A program made the translations under genes and the position numbers. A DNA stretch of 64,000 nucleotides from NCBI RefSeq assembly GCF_008831285.2, contig NC_045142.1, positions 20,339,354-20,403,353 on the forward strand. Reading direction: 5' to 3'. The notes below the pieces were generated by a model. The model made no database searches and had not been told where the DNA came from. It saw nothing but the letters and a program-made list of their open reading frames with translations. Positions 11,344-23,636 of this stretch are shown one piece after another (position 1 is the stretch's first letter; each line of letters starts with the position of its first letter). The stretch is from Nymphaea colorata (lineage: Eukaryota; Streptophyta; Magnoliopsida; Nymphaeales; Nymphaeaceae).

Positions 11344-11838
11344 TTCTGCTGGACCAGAAACCCCAGAAGAGGCTTGGTGATTGTTATGAGAGAGATGGGC
11401 TCTATGTACTACGTTAACTAGAACACAAACAAGGCACTTCCAGATGACAAGAAGAATGAAGAATCACTCCTATGGCACTATAGGTTGGGACATTTGTCTG
11501 ATTTAATTCTCAAAACTGTGTTTCTTAAGCTCGTCCACAATTTTCCAGTATGTGAGACATGCAATTACGCAAAGCTGACTGGACAATCATTTCCTGAATA
11601 TGAAATAAAAAGCCAATATTGCTTCAACTTGGTTCAGGCCCACGTATGGGGCCTGGCTCCTGCTATTTCCAACTTTATTTTCAGATACTTTCTCCTGTTA
11701 AAAGATGACAAATCATGGATGAAGTCTTTTTTATTAGCAGGCATTGTATGGCCACTAGCAATATCTTATATTAACAAAAGTCATGCACTGGGTGAATTTT
11801 ATCCAATCTTAAGACTCTGGTTCCAGATTGGGTTGAGA
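11344..11838 (+). pseudogene. Copia-2: pre-integrase/integrase fragment
   Basis: This plus-strand piece comes from a different copia element. It contains the GLYVLR-like segment, a degraded zinc region CETCNYAKLTGQSFP, the integrase core start VQAHVWGLAP (catalytic Asp replaced by His) and YFLLLKDDKSWM. It abuts the Copia-1 LTR head to head, so Copia-1 probably inserted into or next to an older element. Similarity fades after about 11838. Confidence 0.75.
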
Positions 11839-12194
11839 AGGACTTGGTTTCACATGCAAGACCCACAAAAATTATTAAGCGACAAATTTTTGGTGGTGGC
11901 GAACCCTCTGCTAGGTTAAAAAAATCAATACTTAGGTGGAACAATCTTGAGATCAGGGCTGGGGCTTGTTCTCTCTATATGTTTGAAGTTGAACTCTTGT
12001 CCTCAGAAGAGGGGTCGACCTTTTGGTTGTTGTTAGCTGATAGCCATCAAGACATCCTTTGTCTTTCTCACTCCTCTTTTTTGCTTCTATTGTCGTTTCT
12101 TTGCTGTTCTTAATTTCTAATTTGGTGCTTTCTTGTCATCTCATTTTATCGGTGAAAATTGGTTCGGATCAACCTATTTGAATCGTACCAGTTT
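11839..12194. other. Noncoding spacer
   Basis: No gene or repeat family was recognised here. Short open frames continue from Copia-2 but without conserved motifs. Confidence 0.4.
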
Positions 12195-12834
12195 GTTATC
12201 GGCCCGATATTTGATCAAATTATAATTGGCATGCAGAGTGCTATATTTTATTAAATAATCTTATTCCTAGTCCCATGAGTTCTTTTCGGCGATTTCCTGG
12301 GCCTCCCTTTTTACACCCCTACGCTTGTCCAATGATATTGGATCATGTAGGTCGGTGCAGGGTTGGAGTATTTTTTATTTTTTTTATAAATAAGTGTATA
12401 TTTTGGAATATTTAATTTTTCATAAACCCTTTTTGCTCTGCAAAAACTCATTTTTTTTTTTTACGTAGACATGTTATTTTGGTTATTGAGCACCCATATG
12501 CATAAATTTTCATGCATAAGACCATATATGACACTAATTTTAGATCCGGCTTTCCATAATGCCCATGCCCATGTGAGTAGAGTCAAATGTCTTTCAACTG
12601 GCATACATAGTGCTTCCAAGTAACATCCTTGCACTAGTATAGCACATTGCTCTCGATCCAACCAGGTCGACTGGAAACTGAAAGCATGTCATCGTCATTT
12701 AAGAAAAGTCATTCCTGGGACTCAAAGAAAAGTCTAACGAGTTTGTCTCCTTTAACTGGCCCTTGCATCCAATTAAGACGAACCGATACAATTAATTTCT
12801 GGTAACTAAAACTTACAAGTACAACATATGTTCA

Positions 12835-12868
<34 letters not shown>

Positions 12869-13395
12869 CATTATATATATATAAATAATATATATATATA
12901 TTGAAATCAGCTATTTTTTGGTTTTGTGTGGATAAAAACCATCATAGTGCATTTGCATTGACCAGTTGTTTGAGCAGGGTCTTTTGAAAGCAGCTTTTAA
13001 TTATACAAAATAACAAAATAACCACTCTACTGCATAAGTACCTTCACCACGGGACTTACCATCACAAAAGATGATTCAGTTGAATTTGAATGAACCTGCA
13101 ATTGTGGGTGACCTAATACAGAATAGGCTCTATCACTAGGGAACATCTCTATATTTTAATTTTAATTGGTTGTGTCTTAATGCAAAATACAAGGTCGGCC
13201 AAATGCTATTGGGCCCAGCCATCATTAATTACCAAATAAGCACTTTATTTATTTGTCAGTCATTTGACCCAAATAATGCCAATGTTTAATTGATACCATA
13301 TTTTTTTCGTTTAAGATTTAGAAAAAAAATTATATCAATTAATTATCAGACATTTCATGATTTTGTCATCTAGCTACCTCTAGGTTTGATAGTCA
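12195..13395 (-). repeat. Inverted, internally deleted copy of the array repeat unit
   Basis: In minus orientation this matches segments of the repeat units described at 22085, 36756, 52581 and 56821. For example, 12210-12330 matches 24765-24835 and 54230-54300. The part at 12540-12660 matches 53510-53620, 12660-12830 matches 22870-23080, and 12920-13310 matches 22110-22330. It contains a TA-rich microsatellite (12834-12901) at the place where other copies have TG/TA tracts. No coding potential is seen. Confidence 0.75.
12834..12901. repeat. TA-rich microsatellite
   Basis: Imperfect (TA)n with interspersed acat steps, at the conserved microsatellite position of the repeat unit. Confidence 0.85.
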
Positions 13396-13817
13396 TAGCA
13401 CCAACTTCATCCACATTTTCTTTTCCCCGGCCTTGCAAAGTAATCATCGTTAAAAACATTTTCATAAAATTAGATCAAACTGATAGATATAAATTTCAAA
13501 AAAATAACAAAGTATATTATTTTGCAAACATGTAAGAAGGTTATTATAATGTACTGCTGAAGTTGAAAAAAAAACAAAATCATTACAATAGAATATTGAT
13601 AAAAAAAACATATAAAGACAAAGAAAATAGTGCATGAGCACCCCGATCGTCAGGAAGGGGATGTTCAAGTAATATTGACAAAGTTACTCTTTGATGTAGA
13701 TTCATTACTTATTCTTTCTACTAAAAGGGACGGCAGCCTAACTCCCAGCAGAGTTTGCATCGAAAGTGACAAAGAAAATTGTGGTGTTGTAATTATGTCT
13801 GGATGGTTTGGGTTTTG
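13396..13817. other. AT-rich spacer
   Basis: No gene is seen. The stretch has many A runs and borders the truncated edge of Copia-3. Confidence 0.4.
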
Positions 13818-14087
13818 AAACTGACAACAAGTTAGTTGAGAGATCAGGCATATAAAGCACTTTAGGTTTAACCCCATTTCTAAGAAAATCTAACTCTTCT
13901 CCTTGAACATGCATTGAGGAGCCATTTGCAGTAACGTGATTTTTTTCTAGGCATTGAAGAATAATTACTAAGGTTATGGCAGTTCATAGACATGATCACT
14001 AGCTGTAGAATTGATTATCCAATAATCAGACTTGAGGGAAATAAGAGCATTACCAGTAACACTTGTTGATGCTGCAGTAGCATTTTG
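13818..14087 (-). pseudogene. Copia-3 protease remnant
   Basis: On the minus strand the sequence reads DYWIIN-S-TASDH, a mutated form of the copia active-site block WIIDSGATDH, followed by frameshifted sequence matching the start of the pre-integrase region of Copia-4. Both key residues (D to N and G to T) are changed, so the enzyme is inactive. Confidence 0.65.
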
Positions 14088-15086
14088 CTACTCTTTATCA
14101 TGATGATCCTTTACATTTTTAAGCAGTTCATTTATTTTTTCCAGCAGTTGAGGAAGATCTGAAGTATCCAAAGTTTTGGCTGCAACTTTGGCTACGGCAG
14201 TGGTGCTTTCTTTTTCTTTTTCTTTTTTTTTTTGGCCTCGTGGAGTTGGTTTTTCATGGAGGAACCAACACCTTTTCTTGGTATGACCCTCCTTTTTACA
14301 ATGAGAACATAATTGTCTCTGATGGTTCTTCCACTTGTTTTCACTGTTTTTATCAACTCCATAGAAGGCAACCTGTTCTACATTACCAGAGTTGTCCTTT
14401 GGAGGATCAAAATTTTGAAACATTACCTTTTTTCTAGATTCATCTCTCATAAGAATAGAACAAACAGTGGGAAGAGAAGGAAGTTCCAGGGACATTAAAA
14501 TCTGGCTTCGGATGGGTTCATACTCTGGGCCAAGAGTCACAAGAAGTTCCAAACATTTCTGCTGTTCACACTTTTTTTTTCTGGATCTAAGAGTAGCAAA
14601 CATATCCATAAGATAGTCAAGTTCTTCCCACATACCTTGGATTTTGCCTAGAAGATCGCCGAAATTTTTGTTTTGCTTCTTAAGATCCCGAATGACTTGA
14701 GAGAGTTGATACATATGAGCAATGTCATTTTTTTCACTATAGGGTTCCTTCACTTGTCTCCAAATTTGGTGAGCAGTTTTTGCGAAGTAAAATCCTCGAT
14801 TGACCTTAGGCTCTATAGAGTTAATCAACCAAGACATTATGAGATGATTAGTGGATTGCCATTCTCTGTAAGTTGGATCTGTTTCAGTAGGTTTTGGAAG
14901 ATCGTCAGTAACAAAATTCAGCTTGTTTGTGCCACTCAAATAGAGCATCACAGATTTGGACCAAGCTAAATAGTTGCTGCCAATTAAAAGTACATAAGTA
15001 ATTTTGTTTGCAGGGCTTTGTTGCTCCTGCACGATAATTTCTTCCACCACTTTGCTGGTGGTTCCAAAGCTTGAGTCTTCTGTCAT
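14088..15086 (-). CDS. Copia-3 gag polyprotein, 332 aa
   Basis: This is the longest uninterrupted retroelement frame in the window. Residues about 28-45 (TYVLLIGSNYLAWSKSVMLYL) form the usual copia capsid start. The part around 85-130 (MSWLINSIEP...AHQIWRQVKEPYSEK) is the gag core. Near residue 260 lies a CCHC zinc knuckle, C-x2-C-x4-H-x4-C (CSHCKKEGHTKKRC), for RNA binding. A Lys/Glu-rich linker and a Leu-rich C-terminus follow. The start ATG at 15084-15086 gives MTEDSSF. The frame ends just before the damaged protease. It is a transposon gene with no evidence of host use. Confidence 0.85.
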   Translation of the reverse strand: MTEDSSFGTTSKVVEEIIVQEQQSPANKITYVLLIGSNYLAWSKSVMLYLSGTNKLNFVTDDLPKPTETDPTYREWQSTNHLIMSWLINSIEPKVNRGFYFAKTAHQIWRQVKEPYSEKNDIAHMYQLSQVIRDLKKQNKNFGDLLGKIQGMWEELDYLMDMFATLRSRKKKCEQQKCLELLVTLGPEYEPIRSQILMSLELPSLPTVCSILMRDESRKKVMFQNFDPPKDNSGNVEQVAFYGVDKNSENKWKNHQRQLCSHCKKEGHTKKRCWFLHEKPTPRGQKKKEKEKESTTAVAKVAAKTLDTSDLPQLLEKINELLKNVKDHHDKE

Positions 15087-16059
15087 GATGAAATGAGCAA
15101 GATCAAGCAGCCAGGAGATAAGCCCCTAAGTGCCAATGATAAAAGTCTCTATCTCTCTTTCTCGATCGCTCGACCAAGAAGCCCCTAAGTGCCAATGCCA
15201 TCACCTCATTGCACAAACCCAACATGCCCACTTCATCGTGCAGGGTCTCTAACTTCCCCATCAGTGACCCAACTTGCAGTCTGAATGGCATCATCTCTTC
15301 TACCCCAACCAGCAGCCTCCAACACCCGCAGAGCACCACCATCGCTGTTCGTCCCCTATCTGCCCCACAACCTGTCGTCCACTGTCAAGCTTGTAGTAGG
15401 TGCTTGTGGAGAGTAAATGTCTATTTTGAGGTTGAAGATTCATAGTAATTGAAAACGAGCAAAAGAGAGTCACACAATCATCCCCTGCTGCTGCTCAATG
15501 GACTAATTTGGTAGAAAGAGACGGATAATCCTACTCTATTCTTCTTCTACTTTCCAGATGAACATTCTCCAAATAGGTCGATTTGCAGCCTTGCAACCAG
15601 AAACAACCTTTTCATGTAAATGTTTATTCATAGCGTTTCTCTCCCTGCAAAGAGATGATCTCTTTCTTGCACTATAGCACTGTGATCATTTTGCACAAGA
15701 GAAGATCTATGGGGATTGTCAGGCATTTCTTCGAATTCATGTTGGTAGAACTCCTTTATTATTTTCTCCTAGTGATTGGACACTTGACCTTTTTTCTTTT
15801 GGTTTGAGAAAGAGTGAAACTAGAGATGCGGATCATTTTTCACCATTTTTTCTTATGTTATCTTAGATTGTCAATTTTCTCTATCCATTTTCCTTTGTCT
15901 TAATAAAAGAAAAAACAATTACCATGACATGGAAAGCATGAGGCAGGGGATTGAAACCTACACATCACTCAATTGGCCGCCTGGATCCAAGACAATCCAT
16001 TTTCAATCAACATGAAAAAGTTTGTATTATAATTTTTGTAAAAACTTTTCAAGGAAGTA
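15087..16059. other. Spacer upstream of Copia-3
   Basis: No gene is seen. An exact 19-bp repeat (aagcccctaagtgccaatg) occurs twice 60 bp apart, near 15120 and 15180. The stretch at about 15700-15920, ending in a T-rich tract and cttaataaaag, resembles the 3' end of a plant LINE, but no coding motif supports this. Confidence 0.4.
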
Positions 16060-17640
16060 AGTGATAGGGTGGTTCTACGCCGAAGTTCTCAAATTTCATA
16101 TACTAAATCTCTAAGATCAGTGTTGATGAGGAGAGCAATTTGCTGATATGTTTGCATTCCCAAAATTTACTTTGATTTTTGAATTGATTCAGCAATATAA
16201 AATTTTATTTTTGAAATGAGAGAGAAAGGTAATCACCCGTCTGTATGAAGATTGACCATTCTCGACGTGTTTACGAGGATAACCAATCCAATGGCTATAC
16301 TTAATCTTGATGCATTTCACTTTTGCTTAAACATCTTTTTCTTTCTAAATATGGTGTGGTGTTTGGAAAAAATGTTGAAGATTTGATGTTTCAAATTTTT
16401 GAGAAAGTTTTAAAGAATAATTTAAGAGCATAATCCATTTTGATTTGAGAGATTTTGAATTGAGAAATCTTTGCAAATACTATTTGGAAACCTTTGGAAG
16501 ATAATATGGGTATTTTAATGATCATTTTTTAATGTTGATTTAGTGTCCTCTTAAGAACTTAAGTAAATTTATGATTTTCTTCTAATTCGGTATTACATAG
16601 CTAGAGCCTCTTTTCATAGCTAGAGCTTCCTTTCATGTTACTTAAAAATGTATGAATGCATTGACCTTATATAATTGGAAGCAAATCATTCATTTCTACT
16701 ATAACATTTATCTAAAAGTATTTTTATCATCACATACATCTAAATTTCCCACTTTTATTTACATAATTGTCTTAAATATTCTTATGAAGAGAGACAAATT
16801 TTTGAATATGGAATGAGGTTGTAGACTATCAAGCATGATTCTAATATTAGATCATTAATTGAGTTTTGGTCTCAATGAAGTTGATAAACAAATATTAAAA
16901 TCTTAGACCTTAGGGAAGACGGGTTTGAAAAAATGTGTTTGAAAAAATTGAAAGAAATGAAAAGAAAATAAAGAGGAAATGATTCTTAGTAAAGTCTTAT
17001 TTTTAAAAGAGAGAGGTGCATATATGTATACATACATACAGTCACATGTATACATATGTGAAAACTTATAAAAGATAGATTTTATATCTAATAGAAAGGG
17101 AGATGTAGAAGACGATTTTTTTTAGAGAGAGAAAATGAAATGCACATATATATTCATTTTTATGTATACATATATAAAAATTTATAAAAGAAAATGTTGA
17201 ACTATAGGGAAAAGAAGATAAAGAGAGGTAACTATGTGCATGTATAAGTATATGACATGTATATACACATATGCCTTTATGGAAGTTGAAATCAAGAAAT
17301 AACTTGAAAAGTATCTGACTTCGGTTTTTCTATATAAGTCGACAAGGAACTTGGGCTCATGTAAGAGGCTAAACTAAGTTTCCAAAGCCTCATTGAAGAT
17401 GGCTCTTGCTTTCAAAATTCTTTTGGAAACATGAATCCAAATATTTTTATACGTGAGCATAAACAATAATCATTTCATCTATTGCAAGGAAATCTATTTC
17501 TCCCATCATTGCATATGAAAGAAAGTCAAACACACATGAAATGGAGAACAACATAAGAAAGCTCTTATTGGGATCCATAATTGGGTGATTAAGAAAAAAG
17601 TTAAATGTGAGAATGTCATGAAGATGCATTTTTTAACATG
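16060..17640 (+). repeat. Diverged LTR-like noncoding repeat
   Basis: The block at about 16215-16290 (aaaggtaatcacccgtctg and following) aligns with 27080-27150 inside the solo LTR at 26992-31109. It is followed by the same style of AT-rich sequence rich in 'attttga(g/a)' words. I read it as an old relative of that LTR. Ends and target duplication are not visible. No coding sequence is present. Confidence 0.45.
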
Positions 17641-18780
17641 TACACTGAAGGGCTTTTTCAGGTTGGACAAATCCTAACATCAAAATCAACATAATAATGA
17701 AGAAATTCCAACCCAAACGCTCATTCTTACTGTTTACTTGCATATTAATTTAAAAAATGAGTTTACTATGCATGAACATCATCTCAAACATGAACAATTA
17801 ACAACATGAACGATTAACAAAGAAATGTAAAAAGCATATTTCAGAAATGAAATTTATTTCACCTTGCTCATATTCCCGATGCACTCAAGAGTAGCCCTAC
17901 CATGTGCGGCAGCTCGCCGGGCTTGCGTGAGGGGGAGGTGGGGGCAAAATGCCTTCCTTACTGGCTTGCTTTGGACGAGTAAGCTGTGGCTTTCACTTCC
18001 CTAGCCTCTAAAATGTCCCACTCATAAAAAAAACATAATTTTTTTTTTGAAACATATATTTTAAAGGGTAAAATGGTCTATTGTTACAAATAGAGCCGAC
18101 TCTGTTTTGAGTGATCTCGTGCTCGTTTTAGATCCAGATCGCCTTGATTCATCATCGACACGTTCTAGTCAATGCTCCAGGCTTGGATCAAGGAGTAGGT
18201 GAGTGGTTTAAGCTCAAAACATATTTTTGGCTTGAGAATGAGACACAAAACAAAGGGAAGGTTTGTGCATGCACGCTCGATAGCATCAAAATTTGTTGTT
18301 TTGGTCTCGACTTTGAATTTTGAGTTTGAAATTCTTGAAATGGATTTAGACGTTGGTTTTGGATCAAATTTAGATGCAAGAGTGGCTTTATGGGTCTGTT
18401 TTCCTAGTTTGGACTTAATTTTGTTCGTGGGGTTTAGTTACGGACTTTGGCTTTGTATTTCAGATCAGGGTCTGCATTTTATATCTAGGACATGGATTTG
18501 GATTTGAATCTTGGTCTAAAGTTAGATTTTAGACTTGAATCTTATGTTTCGACTTAGACATGGGTCTAGAGATTCCATTTTGGATTGAGTAGTCATGAAT
18601 TGGACTTTGGTATGGATATAGAAGTCTGTTTGGGTCTAGGGTTGGGCTCAAGTCTAAAATTAGATCCAAATCATTGTAAAAATGGTTTGACTAACTGAGA
18701 ATCTGGTTTGAGTAATATAGTCTTTTGGAAAAATTTGAGTTGATAACATGATATTTTCTGATTTTTACTCGACATGTGTA
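17641..18780. other. Noncoding stretch with degenerate GGATTT-type repeats
   Basis: From 18120 to 18680 the sequence is dominated by variants of 'ttggatttgga / cttggtcta / gacttgaat'. This looks like a decayed short tandem repeat. An isolated GC-rich patch lies at 17900-17960. No gene is recognised. Confidence 0.45.
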
Positions 18781-21179
18781 GTCATTGATTAATCAAATGT
18801 TCTAGCAAAATTGGCAGTAATATTTGCAGCACAAATGGAGTCGGATGAGTATGAAAATTTGTATCTTTTGAAGTAGTCTGCAGAAAGGAATTCACTTTAT
18901 GCTTTCATGCTTGTGGAATTAACAATATATTCTTCTGCACCAGGTAAGTTGCGCGTTATTGTTCTTGTGGTGAAAACAGTTGAAAACGTAGAAATGGCTT
19001 GTCATGGAAAAGATCCTGATAGGTATGCCAGTCCAGCCAGAAAATAATCCAACACTTAGAAATGAATTGTTTATCATAGGAACAAAAGTTCTAGACTTTT
19101 GTCACCTATAAGTACAATGGGGTTTTATTTGGTCATAATTGTGTGTTTCTGATTAGAAATGAATTGTTTATCATAGGAACACATTTTGTTTATCTTTCAT
19201 TATCTATTCTCTTAGTCCGACTACATTTGATCGTTTTGAGGCCTTTTTCTGTGTGAAACTGACAATTCTCATAATAATGCCATGTTAATTCTTTTCAAAT
19301 ACAAGGTTGAAGTTCTATTTGGGTTGATGTCAAAGGTGTTGTTGCAAGAGGGCATCTTAGATTATCTTGAAAGGACAGTGTGGATACATATAAGGTAGTT
19401 TGGTGGTATTTGCTACACTTTTTTTTACAGACGAGTCCTAATTTGACATTTGGTTTCTTCAGAGTTGTCAAACACTCAAAGGTGACATATTATTTGAAGT
19501 GATAATGTCATATACATTTAAATTAGTTTCCCATTTATTTATGTATTACATATAGCTATTTATCTACGTATTTATATCTATCTTTTAATGCATGTTTATT
19601 TATATTTTTATACACATGCTATCTTGCATATGCTATGGTGGTCATACTCCATAATGCCTCTACCATCTTTCTTCTTAATCTATAAAGGTTTCACGAGTCA
19701 CTTTTCTAATACTGTGGTTTTTAAGTTACGGCTAAGTCAAAGAAAATATCAAATGTTTTTAGTAGGTGCAGCTACAAAGTATTCTACATTTCAGGCATGT
19801 TTTTTTACCATAGCGTCTGCAGTAGATTGTGGTTAACCATTAACCTATGTAATCTTATAACTCTCTGACAATCTATAATAAGCCATTCAATATGGTTTCA
19901 AATTCTGATATTTGGTCTCTTCTCTCTCTCCCAGATGGCCAATATTTTTGTATGATAATTGTGCTAATTTTTTTAGTATAAGTTTCGGATATGGTTTTGC
20001 AACTTGCTCTATATATGAGATGGCTGCACATCGTCCATCATTCAAAGCTTTTGTAAGACCTACTCTCTTTGATCCATTCCACATACTTTGTATGCATGAA
20101 CATATTTATTTGAAAATCAATACAATCTACTTATTTATTTAGAATTTTATGACTTTGTACTTTTTGATATGCCACCTTATACTGAACAACTTCAAGGCCT
20201 TCCTCCTGCAACACATGGGTAAGATGATTATTCATAGTCTCATTACTATGTAGCACTGGTATGGATGTAAGAATTCCCCTTTGCTGATGTCCGTGCCCTA
20301 ATTGCTGCTCATAGAGCGTCCAAGATCTGTTGGGCTTATAGCTTTTATACGTCCATTGCCTTCTTGCTGTTTTTAGTAACCTTACTTGGGATAATGCTGA
20401 TTTTATTTCTAGAATGGTGTTACAGGTGGCCAACGCACTCAACAAGTAGAATGTAGTGGTGAAATTATAAATATTATTGTTAAGACTGATGTAATCTACT
20501 TACTACTTAGTATAGTTTTAAAACACACAGTTGCTGTTCGAGACATGGTGCATTTGCAAAGAGCTGCCTCTCTTTTATGTAACAATATATATTCTCATGA
20601 TTTGATTTATAAACTACTTTGCTTCTAATACCTTAAGACTGTAACAGTTTGAATTTAAGAATTTCCTCCTTTTCTTTGTACTTTCATCAGTATCAAGTCA
20701 ATTTTAATAGGAACTTGCATTTTGTCCCTTGATGGCATGAAGCTGGTTTTGACTTAGTTGATCATGAGTTAATTTCTCTCCTAGAGAACATCTGAGTCAT
20801 CTCATCAGATCTGAACTAGTTATGGTCCTATCAGGCACTGCAGATGTGGATGTCAGCAAGGAGCAGAGAGTTAATCAAGATCAAGACTCGATGGGCATGA
20901 TTGATTCACAGAAGCTTGTCCTTTCTAAGGTGCATGCTAGATTAGTTTCTTCCTCCTGTAGAAACTTGTCATATCGATTGAGGCTGGTTAGTTCTTTGTG
21001 CTGAAAACTGATTTATTCTTTGATCTTGTAGGTAGAAGTTAATGTGGAAATCAAGAAGCTTACTGCCCGCCCAACATTGTTGAAGGAAACCCTTGCTTGG
21101 ATTACATCAAATACATCATTTTTCCATGGTCCGGAAGTTTGAAGTAGAACAGGAGAAAAGAATGGTGGAAACAAGTAAA
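18781..21179 (+). pseudogene. Possible fragments of an intron-containing host gene
   Basis: Three plus-strand pieces look exon-like. (1) 20280-20451 reads FADVRALIAAHRASKICWAY followed by a strongly hydrophobic stretch of about 20 residues that resembles a membrane helix. (2) About 20834-20928 reads GTADVDVSKEQRVNQDQDSM...KLVLSK and ends at a GT donor. (3) About 21032-21120 begins after a ttgtag acceptor and reads VEVNVEIKKLTARPTLLKET. Pieces 2 and 3 join in phase. The surrounding sequence is T-rich and intron-like. I do not recognise the protein. No start codon or complete gene is visible, so this may be a captured or decayed fragment. Confidence 0.3.
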
Positions 21180-22084
21180 TTTTAACGATTCTTTCTTTTA
21201 TAAATGCATTCTTAATTCAGACTTGGTAGGGATGTCTAATCTGAATTTGTTATTTTTATCCGTGTAAATTTTCAGATTTACATTGATTTGCAACAGTTTT
21301 CTCAACATGGGCATGTCATTGGATAAAAGCTGGGAACGACCTGTCCCTAGGCCTGGGCATCTGGCCGGCATCCGATGCCCGAAACCCAAGCCCGGGCCTG
21401 GCTCGATGCTCAAAATCCAAGCTTGGGCTCGACCCTATTAAAAAATATATATTTTAAATACAAAATAAAAATGTTGAAATACAAAATACATTTCTAATAA
21501 TAATATATATATTATTATTAAATAAAAATGATATAAAAATTTTAATCGGGCCGACCAGGGCTTGTTTTTTCAGGCACGGGATCAAACGGGTACCCGGCAC
21601 CGGGGCCGGAAGCCCATGCTTTCCTGTCCCTGCACTTCTAAAATGTCGGCAGGTGATCAGAGGCTACTGGCAACGACCATTCAAAGTTTTTTCCTACAAT
21701 GCAAAGGACAAGTGTGAGTCTTGGTTTTTGCGAGGGGATGAGTATTGGCAACGGAAATAGGGTTATTGGGCGTTGCCAATAGCTTGTTTTGTTGTTGTGG
21801 TTGTATTTGTTCACCAGGGATCTGATCAGGCTGGGACTCCTTTCATCCGACCTTAAATCTACAATTTTTAATGTATGTGGATTGAAGATCCATGTTACAT
21901 CAATCTTTAGTTGTTTAAGCTGAGGATCTTTTAAAACACAACTTTTAATGGAGCACTAAAAGCTATCAAATACAACTTAAAGTAGAAATGAGTTGAGAGC
22001 ATCAATCTCTCAAATCAACCTGACATAAGAACACCAGCCATGGATGCACAATTTTCTTCGTCACTTTCGATGCAAATTAATTGC
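21180..22084. other. Spacer with a GC-rich nonautonomous-like repeat
   Basis: The part at 21330-21640 holds phrases such as gcccgggcctggctcgat around an AT-rich centre. This is a composition typical of small plant nonautonomous transposons, and it resembles 6860-7320. Terminal repeats were not resolved. No gene is seen. Confidence 0.4.
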
Positions 22085-22599
22085 TAGCATTTTTTTCTAA
22101 ATCTTAACAAAAAAAAATGTTATCAATTAAGCATTGGCATTATTTGGGTCAAAAGACTGACAAATTAATAAAGTTTTTATTTGGTAATTAATGACAGCCG
22201 GGCCCAATAGCATTCCGCCAACTTGTTTTCTGCGTTAAGGCAGAACTAATTAAAATTAAAATATAGTGCTCTTGCCTTGTGACTGAGCCTATTCTGTATA
22301 AGGTTTCCCACAATTGCTGGTTCATTCAAATTCAACTGAGTCATCCTCAGTGGCAGAATGGCTGTGGCCTCTCAAACTTTAGTTATGTTCATGTTAATAA
22401 TTTCATATATTTAAGGCAGCTGCTTATGCAGTAGGATGGTTATTTTGTTACTTCGTATCACTAAAAGCTGCTGTAAAAAGGTGCATTCCATCGCTAAATG
22501 CCATGATTCAAACAACTGGTCAGTGCAAATGCAGTGATGGTTTTTATCCACCAAAAAAAAAAAGACATGCAGATAGCCAGCTGGTTTCAATTCCTTTAT

Positions 22600-22768
22600 A
22601 CACACACACATATATATATATGTACATATATATATATATATATATGTACATATATATATATATATGTACATATATATATATATACATACATATATATATA
22701 TATATGTATATATATATGTATAGATATATATACATATATATATATATATGTATATATATATGTATAGA

Positions 22769-22809
<41 letters not shown>

Positions 22810-22862
22810 GTATATATATATATAAGTATGTACATACATATATATATATATATATACATATA
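22600..22862. repeat. Compound (TA)n/(TACA)n/(ATGT)n microsatellite
   Basis: About 260 bp of TA repeats punctuated by gtac, gtat and taga steps. It yields spurious Tyr/Ile-rich open frames on both strands. It marks the variable centre of unit 1. Confidence 0.95.
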
Positions 22863-23636
22863 TTAGTACTTGTAAGTTTTAGTCTCTAGAAATTAAATTG
22901 TATCGGTTCGTCTTAATTGGATGCAAGGGCCAGTTAAAGCTGAAAAGTTCGGCCGACTTTTATTTGAATCCCTTGAATATTCAGGAATGACCTGGCCAAT
23001 CCATTGTCAATTACCCATCTTACCCTTCAAGATGTTTAAATGACGTGGACATGCTTTCAGTTTCCAGTCGACCTGATCGGATCATATGAAAATCCCACTA
23101 AAGGAACTGAATCCAGCTTTATCACAATATAATCTTTGACTAATGGTAAAATGTTACAATGTTAGCTGGTGTCTTAAAATTAGTGACATATACAGTGGAT
23201 TAAATTATTTATTTAATTACCGATTTGATATCTCAATAAATCGAGGGGCTCCCTCGGCAGTTTCCCGGCAAAAAAAATTACCTACTTGATATCACAAACA
23301 GTGGCTGCCGGATGGGCATGCAGACCAATTACATTTCCATTTGTGTGATGGAAAATGACATCCATTTTCTTGATAACCAGATCTCAAAAGCGCACGGCTT
23401 CCCATTTGGATTGGAGAATTTGTGTGTACAACCTTGTGCACACAACTGGATATTAATATATGTTATTTTCTGTTCCCAAGAAAGAGACCAGGATAGTCAT
23501 TTGCCTCCGTAAAAGGCATATGAGAAACATGAAATGGTAACTGGTCCGGTCCGGCCATATATGTGTCAAAACAGCATGACTGGACCATTGACGCAGGACA
23601 CAGCTGAGGTTCTTGGATTGCCTTTTTGACAAGTAA

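Larger units (their letters stand above)
13818..15086 (-). mobile_element. Copia-3: gag-protease fragment
   Basis: This is a minus-strand fragment of a second copia family, closely similar to the gag/protease part of Copia-4 (46380-46912). It contains an intact gag frame and a short protease remnant. Integrase, reverse transcriptase and LTRs are absent. No primer site is visible upstream (15087-15700). Confidence 0.82.

Noticed and set aside
22411-22889. Tyr/Ile-rich open frames of 60-140 codons on both strands
   Set aside because: They are translations of the compound TA/TG microsatellite with no other support.
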